Made by a program: the position numbers and the translations under genes. The notes beneath the pieces are model-generated. The model worked only from the letters and a program-made list of their open reading frames with translations, was not told the DNA's origin and made no database searches. 64,000 nucleotides of DNA from Pseudarthrobacter phenanthrenivorans Sphe3 (GTDB lineage Bacteria; Actinomycetota; Actinomycetes; Actinomycetales; Micrococcaceae). Shown here in pieces: positions 47,826 to 55,770 of the stretch (positions are counted from its first letter, which is position 1; each line of letters opens with the position of its first letter). The stretch spans positions 62,001 to 126,000 of the forward strand of contig NC_015145.1 in assembly GCF_000189535.1 (NCBI RefSeq). The letters run 5' to 3'.

Positions 47826-49033
47826 TGACCTCGCTCATCCTTCCCTCCCACGACGGCGGCACCCGCGAATACCGGCTGCAGGGCGGCACCTCCTGGGCCC
47901 GCCCCACCGCCCCGCTGACTGCCCGGCGGGCCTACGCTGCCGCGCACGTCATCCCCGAAGTCCTCGCTGACAACACCCCCGGCGCCCCGGCCCGGCTCGA
48001 CTGGGAGGCGACCATGGCCTACCGCCATGAGCTGTGGTCCTACGGGCTCGGTGTGGCGGACGCCATGGATACTGCCCAGCGCGGCATGGGCCTCGACTGG
48101 GCGGCCACCCAGCAGCTCATCAAGCGGACAGGCGTCGAGGCCGCATCGGTGGTCGCAACCGGAAACGCCGCCACAGCGGGCAAGACCGTCCGGGACCTGG
48201 TTTCCTGCGGCGCCGGCACGGACCAGCTCGACATCGACTCCCTGCCGGCCGGCGAAGCGGGCATCAAGGCCGTGCTTGAGGCCTACCGCGAACAGATCGC
48301 CGTGATCACCGAAGCCGGCCCCAAGGTTATCCTGATGGCGTCGCGTGCCCTGGCCAAGGTTGCCAACGGCCCTGACGACTACCTGAAGGTCTACTCCACC
48401 CTGCTGCAGGAAGTGGACCAGCCCGTCATCCTGCACTGGCTGGGCACCATGTTCGATCCCGCCCTGGCCGGCTACTGGGGTTCGGACGATGTCGCAACCG
48501 CCACCGCGACGTTCCTTGGCCTCATCAGGGACCATGCGGACAAGGTGGACGGCGTCAAGGTCTCCCTGCTGGATGCCGGCCACGAGGTTGCACTCCGCGC
48601 GGCCCTCCCCGAAGGCGTCCGCCTCTACACCGGCGACGACTTCAACTACCCCGAGCTCATCGACGGCGACGGGACCCACCACTCCGACGCCCTGCTGGGC
48701 ATCTTCGCGGCCATCTACCCGGCCGCCTCGGTTGCCCTGCAGAACTACGACGCCGGCAACGCCGCCAAAGCACGCGAAATCCTGGACTCCACCAGGGAAC
48801 TGGGCAAGCACATCTTCAGCGCCCCCACCTTCTACTACAAGACCGGCATCGCGTTTATGTCCTGGCTCAACGGCAAACAGCCCGGCTTCCAGATGGTCGG
48901 CGGTCTGCACTCCGGCCGGTCTGTGTGCCACCTCGCCAAGACCTTCGAACTGGCCGACCAGGCGGGCCTGCTCAAGGACCCGGCACTGGCTGCCTTCCGG
49001 ATGTCTGAATTTTTGCGGATAAGCGGGATCTAG
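47825..49033 (+). CDS. DUF993 family protein, dihydrodipicolinate-synthase-like aldolase fold
   Basis: A 402-residue protein of the DUF993 family, related to the DHDPS/NAL TIM-barrel superfamily. Visible blocks: RLDWEATMAYRHELWSYGLGVADAMDTAQRGMGLDW, QPVILHWLGTMFDPALAGYWGS and the Lys-containing VDGVKVSLLDAGHE, where the Schiff-base lysine would be expected. No function is known for the family; it is often next to Gfo/Idh/MocA and sugar-isomerase genes in actinobacteria. An aldol cleavage of a keto-sugar is the natural inference. Stop TAG abuts the next ATG. Confidence 0.88.
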   Translation: MTSLILPSHDGGTREYRLQGGTSWARPTAPLTARRAYAAAHVIPEVLADNTPGAPARLDWEATMAYRHELWSYGLGVADAMDTAQRGMGLDWAATQQLIKRTGVEAASVVATGNAATAGKTVRDLVSCGAGTDQLDIDSLPAGEAGIKAVLEAYREQIAVITEAGPKVILMASRALAKVANGPDDYLKVYSTLLQEVDQPVILHWLGTMFDPALAGYWGSDDVATATATFLGLIRDHADKVDGVKVSLLDAGHEVALRAALPEGVRLYTGDDFNYPELIDGDGTHHSDALLGIFAAIYPAASVALQNYDAGNAAKAREILDSTRELGKHIFSAPTFYYKTGIAFMSWLNGKQPGFQMVGGLHSGRSVCHLAKTFELADQAGLLKDPALAAFRMSEFLRISGI

Positions 49034-50203
49034 ATGGACCTTGCCAGTCCGCGCCCGAATGGACACGCACGGGTTCTCATCGCATCAGATAAATTCAAGG
49101 GCTCCCTTTCCTCACGAGAGGTCGCCGCCCATCTCACTGCTGGTCTTCGCAGCGTGCATCCAGCCGTTCAGGTCAAACAGCTGCAGGTCGCTGATGGTGG
49201 CGAAGGCACAGTAAAAGCGGTGATCAGTGCAGGCTTCAGCAGCCATCTCGTTCAAGTCAGCGGTCCCACGGGACGTCCAGTTGTCGCAGAATTTGCAACA
49301 CGGGGCAACGAAGCCGTTATTGAGATGGCAAATGCCGCTGGCTTAGCCCTTCTCCCAGGGGGTGCCTCCGCTCCGCTGACCGCTAGTAGTAGAGGAGTAG
49401 GAGAACTCGTCTGCGCAGCACTCGACCTGGGCTGTAACAAGATCGTCATCGGGGCTGGAGGAAGCGCCTGCACTGACGGTGGGGCTGGATTCCTGGCGGC
49501 ACTTGGTGCCGAATTTCTCGATGCCAAGGGTCAACCTCTGCACGAGGGCGGGGGGTTTCTGATGGACCTCGCCTCCGTGAATCTGGACAACCTGGATAAG
49601 AGACTTCGTCGGGCGCGATTCGTTTTGGCAACAGACGTTAACAACCCATTGCTCGGTCCTGAGGGTGCAGCAGCGATATTCGCGCCCCAAAAGGGGGCTA
49701 CGAAGACCGACATCGCGCGCCTCAAAGCCGGACTTGAGCAGCTAGTCGCAAGTATGGAGCAAGAAATCGGTCCTCGGGCTATTAGAGCTGCCGCAGTACC
49801 AGGAGCGGGATCTGCGGGCGGGCTCGGTTACGCTGTCATCGCAGTCCTGGCTGCGCGAACCCAACCAGGAGTCGTTGCCTTCCAAAACATACTGGAACTG
49901 AACCACTACATCGCGGACTCAACACTCGTAATAACCGGTGAGGGAAACATGGACGAGCAAAGCCTCGGCGGGAAGCTGCCCCTGGGTATCAGTCGCATCG
50001 CTTCAGAACACGGTGTACCAGTGATTGCAGTCTGCGGAAACATCGCCCTGGACGCTTCGCAAGTTGAGCTCGCTGGTTTCACCCGGGCCTACTCTCTGCG
50101 GGAACTGCAGCCCGATCTGTCCCGATGCATCAACCAAGCTGGGCCACTGTTAGAACAAATTGGGAGCACCATCGGATCTGATCTTCACAAACTGGGTGCA
50201 TGA
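49034..50203 (+). CDS. glxK: Glycerate kinase
   Basis: A 389-residue type I glycerate 2-kinase. The N-terminal ASDKFKGSLSSREVA, ADGGEGT, and GAGGSACTDGGAGFLAALGA, the three hallmark blocks, are all present. It would phosphorylate D-glycerate to 2-phosphoglycerate. It starts directly after the DUF993 stop with no spacer. The enzyme places the pathway's exit at glycerate. Codon use returns to a less GC-biased pattern than the two genes before it. Confidence 0.93.
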   Translation: MDLASPRPNGHARVLIASDKFKGSLSSREVAAHLTAGLRSVHPAVQVKQLQVADGGEGTVKAVISAGFSSHLVQVSGPTGRPVVAEFATRGNEAVIEMANAAGLALLPGGASAPLTASSRGVGELVCAALDLGCNKIVIGAGGSACTDGGAGFLAALGAEFLDAKGQPLHEGGGFLMDLASVNLDNLDKRLRRARFVLATDVNNPLLGPEGAAAIFAPQKGATKTDIARLKAGLEQLVASMEQEIGPRAIRAAAVPGAGSAGGLGYAVIAVLAARTQPGVVAFQNILELNHYIADSTLVITGEGNMDEQSLGGKLPLGISRIASEHGVPVIAVCGNIALDASQVELAGFTRAYSLRELQPDLSRCINQAGPLLEQIGSTIGSDLHKLGA

Positions 50204-50246
50204 CGGACACGACGGGCAGGGCAGGTCGCACGTTGGAGGCAAGAAT

Positions 50247-50465
50247 ATGAGCAAATTCCAATACCTTGAGCCCGGCAGCCGAATTGAAGCATGGGACAAA
50301 ACCGGCACCCGCTGGCAAGGAACCGTTGATATGGCAGACCCTGATTTTGGCGTTATTTGGATCCACACAGACGTTGGGGAACGCAAACTCCTCGACTTCC
50401 ACGAGCATACGATCCTTGCGGCCCTGCCGGTAAATCTGCAACCTGAATCGCTCAGGCCTGTGTAA
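50247..50465 (+). CDS. Small hypothetical protein
   Basis: A 72-residue protein, MSKFQYLEPGSRIEAWDKTGTRW..., with alternating strands that look like a small SH3- or Tudor-like barrel (W-x-G-T-V-D-x-A and G-V-I-W-I-H-T-D-V). GGAGG lies seven bases before the ATG. It follows glycerate kinase by 43 bases and may be co-transcribed or belong to the next element. Family not recognised. Confidence 0.6.
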   Translation: MSKFQYLEPGSRIEAWDKTGTRWQGTVDMADPDFGVIWIHTDVGERKLLDFHEHTILAALPVNLQPESLRPV

Positions 50466-50585
50466 GACTAACGCCGATAATGGAGATTATGTAAAGTAGT
50501 AAAAAGGTTGTTCGCAATTTCTGCGAATACGTCCACTCTCGATAACGGCTTGTTTAGGCCTAGATAACGGCTGTGAGCGGCCGGT

Positions 50586-51872
50586 TTGTTTGTCTGGTCA
50601 CGGCAGGGATCCGTTCAGGTGAGCCCGGACGTGCTGCGCTGCATGTCCACAAATTGGCGTCGTATCAGGCATCCTGGGCTCGCAGTTTGCATTTTTTGCA
50701 TTCTGACTGCAAAACTTGCAGTCGGCATTGGAGGCTTCTTGGGTGATAAGTTCGGCGGTCTCGCGTTCTTGCCGCTGCCGAATCGGGAGCCGGATCGTGA
50801 CGCGTTCCTGAGCGAGGTGCTCACCGGGTGGAAGAGATCCCACTTGGCGCAGAACTTCACCCTGCAGACGACCAAGCGCCGGGTCGCCTCGGTGATGCGC
50901 CTGTCGGACTTCTCGGGCAAGTATCCGTGGGAATGGGGCCCGGTCGACGCGGATGAGCTGTTCGCCCATCTGCGCGGTGTTGAGAACCTTGCCCTTTCCA
51001 CCGTCCGGGCGTACCAGACGGACATCAAGCTGTTTTGCGAGTATGCGACCAACCCTGAATACCCGTGGAACGAGAACTGCGGGCGGCTCTTCGGGACCAC
51101 CTTTTCCCAGGTGATCACCGAGTTCAACAAGGCCCGGCACGTCCAGGATGCCGATATGGGTCCAGAGAAGCGTGCCTTCACTCTCGAGGAGCTGCAGGCA
51201 TTCTTCGACCTGGCCGACCTGGAGGTCGAACGGATCATTAATTCGGGGCGCAAGGGCGCTCTTGCCGCCTGGCGTGACGCCGTGGCCTTCAAGACCGCCT
51301 ACGGCTGGGGCCTTCGGCGCGACGAGCTTCGTCACCTCAGCCTCGTGGATTTTTCCCGCAATGTTAAGGCCCCGTACTTTGGTGACTACGGCATTCTGCG
51401 CGTCCGGTTCGGGAAGCCGCAGAAGGGCTCCCCCAAGAAACAGCGGTCCGTCCTGACCCTTCTGGACTGGGCGGCCGAGGCGGTTGATGACTGGGTCAGG
51501 CGCGGTCTTCCCCGGTATGGGCAGCCTGTCGGCGACCTCTTCCCGACTGACCGTGGCGGCCTGGTTCCGGAAAAGAACCTCCGGGCTCGGATGCGCGGGT
51601 TCCTTGATGAACTCGGCTTTCCGCCGGGGCTTGATCTTCACTCCCTGCGCCGGTCCTATGTCACGCATATGCAGACCGAGCACGGATATGACACCAAGTT
51701 CATCTCAATGCAGGTTGGCCACGAGCACACATCGACGACCACGATCTACACCCTGCCCTCCCCCGACTATGCCGCACGCGAACTCGAACGCGTTCTCAAC
51801 AGCACCCTGCTGGCCAGCAACAGCAGGGTGCTGACCAAACCCACAACGCCTTCCGGAAAGACACCACGATGA
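50586..51872 (+). CDS. Tyrosine recombinase/integrase, catalytic
   Basis: A protein of up to 428 residues (TTG start; ATG at 50643 is also possible, and the domain itself starts near residue 55). N-terminal SAM-like core-binding domain with ENLALSTVRAYQTDIKLFCEYA; catalytic domain with Arg in YGWGLRRDELRHLS (about 244), Lys-rich turn near GKPQKGSPKKQR, HSLRR (H-x-x-R), GHEHTSTTTIYTLPSPDY (His and Tyr nucleophile). All catalytic residues look intact. It is the first of three overlapping genes of the recombinase cassette. Confidence 0.9.
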   Translation: MFVWSRQGSVQVSPDVLRCMSTNWRRIRHPGLAVCIFCILTAKLAVGIGGFLGDKFGGLAFLPLPNREPDRDAFLSEVLTGWKRSHLAQNFTLQTTKRRVASVMRLSDFSGKYPWEWGPVDADELFAHLRGVENLALSTVRAYQTDIKLFCEYATNPEYPWNENCGRLFGTTFSQVITEFNKARHVQDADMGPEKRAFTLEELQAFFDLADLEVERIINSGRKGALAAWRDAVAFKTAYGWGLRRDELRHLSLVDFSRNVKAPYFGDYGILRVRFGKPQKGSPKKQRSVLTLLDWAAEAVDDWVRRGLPRYGQPVGDLFPTDRGGLVPEKNLRARMRGFLDELGFPPGLDLHSLRRSYVTHMQTEHGYDTKFISMQVGHEHTSTTTIYTLPSPDYAARELERVLNSTLLASNSRVLTKPTTPSGKTPR

Positions 51873-52213
51873 ACCGTCAGATCGACTACCAGTTTCGCGT
51901 CAAGGAGCTGATGGCACGCGCCGGGATGCGAAACAGCCGTGATCTTGTTGCTCCGCTTCGGGAGCGCGGCATTACGCTCTCCGAGTCGCAGATCTACCGG
52001 CTCGTCGGCCAGAACCCGGATCGGATCTCGTTCCAGGTCCTGGCTGCGCTCTGCGACATTTTCAAGGTCGAAGCCAACGAAATCCTCACCTACACCGCAA
52101 CGGACGCCCGCACTCAGCGCCGTCGAACCGCGGTCGGCGACGGCACGGATGTCCCCCTTCTGGCCGCCTACCGGCCGGTTCGGGCGCGCATTACCCGCCC
52201 CCATGAGCAGTGA
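51869..52213 (+). CDS. Small helix-turn-helix protein of the recombinase cassette
   Basis: A 114-residue protein with a Cro/C1-type HTH: QFRVKELMARAGMRNSRDLVAPLRERGITLSESQIYRLVGQNPDRISFQVLAALCDIFKVEANEILTY. Overlaps the integrase stop by 4 bases (ATGA) and the next gene by 11 bases. Position between two recombinases recalls the accessory DNA-binding protein of Tn554-like elements; it may control expression or guide synapsis. Confidence 0.85.
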   Translation: MNRQIDYQFRVKELMARAGMRNSRDLVAPLRERGITLSESQIYRLVGQNPDRISFQVLAALCDIFKVEANEILTYTATDARTQRRRTAVGDGTDVPLLAAYRPVRARITRPHEQ

Positions 52214-53741
52214 GTTCAAGCCGCGTGGCCGTCCCCGCTCCAACAGGACGAGCGAGGGCTGCGACCGCTGCGGAAAGACCACCGGAAAAATCCGGGTCCG
52301 TTGGCCAGACGGACGCATCTGCGGCATCTGCTTCACGAACGCAACCCACCGATACGGCCGATGCCCGCTCTGCGGCGCCGACAGAATGCTCCCCGGCCGG
52401 ACCGATACAGGCGAGGACATCTGCCGGGAGTGCGCCGGCATCACGACGAACCTCACCTGTGACAACTGCGGCCGCGAGGCTGAGCGCTTCCGCGGCGGGC
52501 ATTGCATCTCCTGCGTACTCACCACCGATCTGACCGAGCTCCTCAGGCCAAATGACCCGCCCGACCTGCGGCTAAAACGCCTGATCAAGATATTGACCGA
52601 CTCCACCCGGCCCGAGAGCATCTACACCTGGCTGCGCGGCCACGGCGGTCGATCCGCGTCACTGCTCAAGCGAATCGGCGACCGAGAGATCGAACTCTCC
52701 CACCAGGCCTTCGACGAGCTTCCGAAGACGCCGGCGGTCGAGCACCTCCGGGCAATCCTCACCCACAACCGGATCCTTCCCGCCCAGGAAGACCGTCAGC
52801 TGGCCATGTTTGAACAGTGGCTGGAAGAACGCCTCGACCAGCTCTCCACTACACCGGAAATCCACGCACCCATCGAGCGTTTTGCGCGCTGGCATCACCT
52901 CAAAAGGCTTCGGGCGGAATCGTCCGCGACGAAGAACATGAACTACGCCGTGCGCTCGGCGAAACAGGAGATCACCGAGGCGGGAAAGTTCCTCCGTTGG
53001 CTCCACGACGAGCACGGCAGGACAGCATCTTCCATCCGCCAGATGCATCTCGACGAATACCTCTCCGAGGGCACCTCGACCCGGCGACATATCCGGAACT
53101 TCATCCAATACCTCAAGCGGGAAACGCCAGGGAAGGACATCCAGGTCGCTGCGCGGTTGGCCAGAACAACACCTGTCCTCAGCCAACAGGAACGCCTGGA
53201 CCTCGTCCGCAAGCTCATCGAGGCCGACAACGTCGCCGTCTCGATCCGCATCGCGGGGCTGATCTTCCTGCTCTATGGCATCCCCATCGGCAGAATTGCC
53301 ATGCTCACCATCGACGACGTCGAAGTGACCGTCAAGGGCATGTTTCTCAATCTCGGCCGGTACCCAGCGCCCATCCCCGAGCTGCTGGCACCCATGTTCT
53401 GGGCCCACCTCCAGAACCGCGGCGGCCAGCAGACAGTCAACCGCGACACGCGCTGGCTCTTCCCGGGCGTCCGCGCAGGATCCCCCCGCTCCCCCAACAC
53501 CCACCTGCTAAAGCTTCGCGGGATGGGCGTCAACATCCAGGGCATCCGCAACGCCACCCTGCAGAGCCTGGTCAAAGAAATCGACGCGACCTCACTCGCA
53601 CGCATGCTCGGATACAGCAAGCAGACTCTGTCCCGCCACGCGGGAGCCACCAGCGCACCCATGGCAAGCTACGTCGTTGGCAAGAACCCCCACTTCACCC
53701 GAGAACGCAGCCGCGACCAACCGGCGGAAGAAACCCAGTGA
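52203..53741 (+). CDS. Zinc-finger, tyrosine-recombinase-like protein with altered active site
   Basis: A 512-residue protein. Residues about 20-110 carry six Cys pairs (CDRCGK, CGIC, CPLCGA, CREC, CDNCGR, CISC), an array of at least three zinc fingers. The C-terminal part (about 270-500) has a tyrosine-recombinase fold pattern, with RIAGLIFLLYGIPIGRIAMLTIDDVEV and LARMLGYSKQTLSRHAGATSAPMASY. The His-x-x-Arg box is replaced by GIR in VNIQGIRNATLQ, so it may be catalytically weak or rely on its partner. The start is the ATG just before the upstream stop; the frame further 5' is a shadow. Confidence 0.8.
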   Translation: MSSEFKPRGRPRSNRTSEGCDRCGKTTGKIRVRWPDGRICGICFTNATHRYGRCPLCGADRMLPGRTDTGEDICRECAGITTNLTCDNCGREAERFRGGHCISCVLTTDLTELLRPNDPPDLRLKRLIKILTDSTRPESIYTWLRGHGGRSASLLKRIGDREIELSHQAFDELPKTPAVEHLRAILTHNRILPAQEDRQLAMFEQWLEERLDQLSTTPEIHAPIERFARWHHLKRLRAESSATKNMNYAVRSAKQEITEAGKFLRWLHDEHGRTASSIRQMHLDEYLSEGTSTRRHIRNFIQYLKRETPGKDIQVAARLARTTPVLSQQERLDLVRKLIEADNVAVSIRIAGLIFLLYGIPIGRIAMLTIDDVEVTVKGMFLNLGRYPAPIPELLAPMFWAHLQNRGGQQTVNRDTRWLFPGVRAGSPRSPNTHLLKLRGMGVNIQGIRNATLQSLVKEIDATSLARMLGYSKQTLSRHAGATSAPMASYVVGKNPHFTRERSRDQPAEETQ

Positions 53742-53796
53742 CAAAGCCCGCGCCCGCGTATAGGCTCCGACCAGCTTCCATCTTCAGGGGGAATCG

Positions 53797-54306
53797 ATGA
53801 AGCATTCACGATTATGGCGAAACAGTTTTTGTCTGCTATCTCTCAGCCTGCTCATGACTTCGTGCGCGTCAGGCACCATCGACCAAGCGGCGACGGACGT
53901 CAGCACGCCTTCCCCGACCGTTTCCACGCCTCCCGCGGCGACATGCGCGTCATTCCTGCCGACCGCCGCATGTTCGCAATACGTCAGCATTTCGGCGACA
54001 TCCAACGGCGTCGACCTGCCGTGGGCTGCGGCAGGCGGGCTGAGAGTGGAACTTTATTCCGTCAACGGAGAGCTCCAGTTCGGGGCGAAAACCCCGTGCA
54101 ATCCGATCAGCGCTCCGGCGGTGATCAACGGGAACACCCTCACACTCGACAAACCCGCAGTCGGGGCGATGGGCTGCGCCGGCGAGTCTTCTGCGCAGGA
54201 GCAATGGGTCATGCAATTCCTAAGCCGGCCCATCGAAATGGCGTTCGTCCAGGACACCCTGACTTGGACCGCCGGAGCGGACACGCTCAGCTTCAAAAGC
54301 AAATAG
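53797..54306 (+). CDS. META-domain (HslJ-like) lipoprotein
   Basis: A 169-residue exported protein with lipobox MTSC (Cys23) and a Thr/Pro/Ser-rich linker. The rest resembles a META/HslJ domain: GELQFGAKTPCNPISAPAVINGNTLTLDKPAVGAMGCAGESSAQEQWVMQFLSRP...LTWTAGADTLSFK, including the paired cysteines of the usual 'GCN...CA' pattern. Function of the domain is unknown, linked to stress or heat-shock in E. coli HslJ. AGGGGGA precedes the ATG. Possibly cargo of the element. Confidence 0.82.
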   Translation: MKHSRLWRNSFCLLSLSLLMTSCASGTIDQAATDVSTPSPTVSTPPAATCASFLPTAACSQYVSISATSNGVDLPWAAAGGLRVELYSVNGELQFGAKTPCNPISAPAVINGNTLTLDKPAVGAMGCAGESSAQEQWVMQFLSRPIEMAFVQDTLTWTAGADTLSFKSK

Positions 54307-54524
54307 CAGCCCCTGGTCTGGGCGTGACCCTTCGCCCACTTGGTCTGACGCTTTGGCAGTGACCTCAAGCAGTTATCAACAACACCTTGGACTCCGCCGG
54401 GGGACAGAGAATAAGCCCCAAACTGATAACCCGCTTACCCAGTTAAAGGCTGCGTATTGCATCGAATGCATCATTTACGGCCTAGTAAAGGGGTTGCAAG
54501 CCCGCGGGGTCTGATTCGGGCCCG

Positions 54525-54827
54525 TCAGCCCTCGCACTCAATGCAGTAGGACCGGCCGTTGTCTTCGCGGGCCAGCTGGGACCGGTGCCGGACCAGGAAG
54601 CAGGATGAGCACGTGAACTCGTCCGCTCCCTGCGGGATGACCTGGACGATGAGTTCCTCGGCGACGATCTCGCCGCCAGGGGTCAGGCCTTCGTCCAGGG
54701 CGTCGGCTTCATCGAGCTCAGTGACGACGCTGCGGGCATCCGGGGCGCTGGCGGACTTCAGCGCCTCCAGGGAGCTGTCCTGAGATTCCTTGACGTCGGA
54801 GCGGACTTCGTCGTAATCGGTAGCCAC
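54525..54827 (-). CDS. DUF4193 protein
   Basis: A 100-residue actinobacterial protein beginning VATDYDEVRSD (GTG start) with an acidic middle (ELDEADALDEG) and the conserved C-terminal zinc-like part ADEFTCSSCFLVRHRSQLA...YCIECEG, two Cys pairs. DUF4193 proteins are usually core genome, about 100 residues, of unknown function. The much longer frame upstream is the reverse strand of the serine recombinase and is not real. Its presence beside two recombinase modules is unexpected. Confidence 0.88.
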   Translation of the reverse strand: MATDYDEVRSDVKESQDSSLEALKSASAPDARSVVTELDEADALDEGLTPGGEIVAEELIVQVIPQGADEFTCSSCFLVRHRSQLAREDNGRSYCIECEG

Positions 54828-55010
54828 GTTTGGCGGTTCTCTTTTCTTCTCTGGTGCCGTTTTCTTTCCTGACCAGAGAGCAACGTACACGATGGTCGGC
54901 TTGTTCCCCTGCGGGGTTGTCGTCGTGTTGCTGTCATGGGCACGAAGTGTCTTGACGTGTTCGGTATGGACGCTGACACTCGTACTCACAGGTCGAGGAT
55001 TGGAGGCGCC

Positions 55011-55577
55011 GTGGACGGTCAGCGCATCGGCTACCTGCGGGTGAGCACCGTGGATCAAAATGAGCTGCGCCAGCTCGATGGCCAGGTCCTGGACAGGGTT
55101 TTCACCGACAAAGCTTCCGGCCGGGACACGGCACGGCCGCAGCTGACCGAACTGCTGCGCTTCGTCCGTGACGGCGACACCGTCGTAGTGCACAGCATGG
55201 ACCGGCTCGCCCGGAACCTCGATGACCTGCGCGCCCTGGTCCAGGGCCTCACTAAACGTGGGGTGCGGGTGGAATTCCTCAAGGAGCAACTCGTCTTCAC
55301 CGGCGAGGACTCCCCCATGGCCAACCTGATGCTCTCGGTCATGGGTGCCTTCGCTGAATTTGAACGGTCTTTGATTAGGGAACGTCAGCGCGAAGGCATC
55401 GCCCTGGCTCAGCAGCGCGGCGTCTACAAGGGCCGGAAGAAGACCCTGACCCCGGAACGGGCAGCCGAACTGGTCCAGCGCGCCGGCACCGGCATCCCCA
55501 AAGTCGTCCTCGCCCGTGACTACGGAATCAGCAGGGAAACCGTCTACCAGTATCTACGCCACGCCCGACAGGAATGA
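55011..55577 (+). CDS. Serine recombinase (resolvase/invertase)
   Basis: A 188-residue small serine recombinase. The N-terminal RIGYLRVSTVDQN has the catalytic Ser, followed by DRVFTDKASGRDTARPQLTELL, VVHSMDRLARNLDDL, MLSVMGAFAEFERSLIRERQREGI, and the C-terminal HTH GIPKVVLARDYGISRETVYQYLRHAR. GTG at 55011 (GGAGG four bases before) gives the usual length; ATGs at 54966 and 54936 would add a tail. It is divergent from DUF4193, with a 183-base promoter region between the two starts. Confidence 0.9.
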   Translation: MDGQRIGYLRVSTVDQNELRQLDGQVLDRVFTDKASGRDTARPQLTELLRFVRDGDTVVVHSMDRLARNLDDLRALVQGLTKRGVRVEFLKEQLVFTGEDSPMANLMLSVMGAFAEFERSLIRERQREGIALAQQRGVYKGRKKTLTPERAAELVQRAGTGIPKVVLARDYGISRETVYQYLRHARQE

Positions 55578-55770
55578 CCCCGTCCACTCCCCCCGGGACC
55601 AGAAGCTCTCTTTGGGCCGTTCGTCAGGACTTTGCCGGATACCGCTGTCGTTCCCAGCCAATCTCAAGGTTGACCCGGCAGTGTTGGACGCGGAACTTCG
55701 GCCAACCGCTATTTGGCCGGAGTTTCGCCACTTCCGACCCAATCAGCCTGCAGCAGACAGCCCCTGCGCG

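Larger units (their letters stand above)
50497..54496. mobile_element. Candidate integrative element with paired recombinases (limits tentative)
   Basis: The interval holds a tyrosine recombinase, a small HTH protein and a zinc-finger tyrosine-recombinase-like protein, coupled by overlaps, plus a lipoprotein gene. TAGTAAAAAGGTTG (50497-50510) and TAGTAAAGGGGTTG (54483-54496) match at 12 of 14 positions in direct orientation. Two GATAACGGCT copies (50541-50550, 50563-50572), TTCGCA/TGCGAA arms (50511-50527) and two GATAAC hexamers on the right (54372-54377 reversed, 54425-54430) flank the block. These could be core and arm sites. The recombinases are sure; the boundaries are a hypothesis. Confidence 0.4.

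Noticed and set aside
46635..49066. Minus-strand frames (361 and 414 residues) opposite the Gfo/Idh/MocA and DUF993 genes
   Set aside because: Codon-third-position bias belongs to the plus strand; the minus frames have no recognisable domains.
54828..55289. N-terminal extension of the DUF4193 frame
   Set aside because: It is the reverse complement of the serine recombinase. The DUF4193 domain starts at the GTG at 54827.
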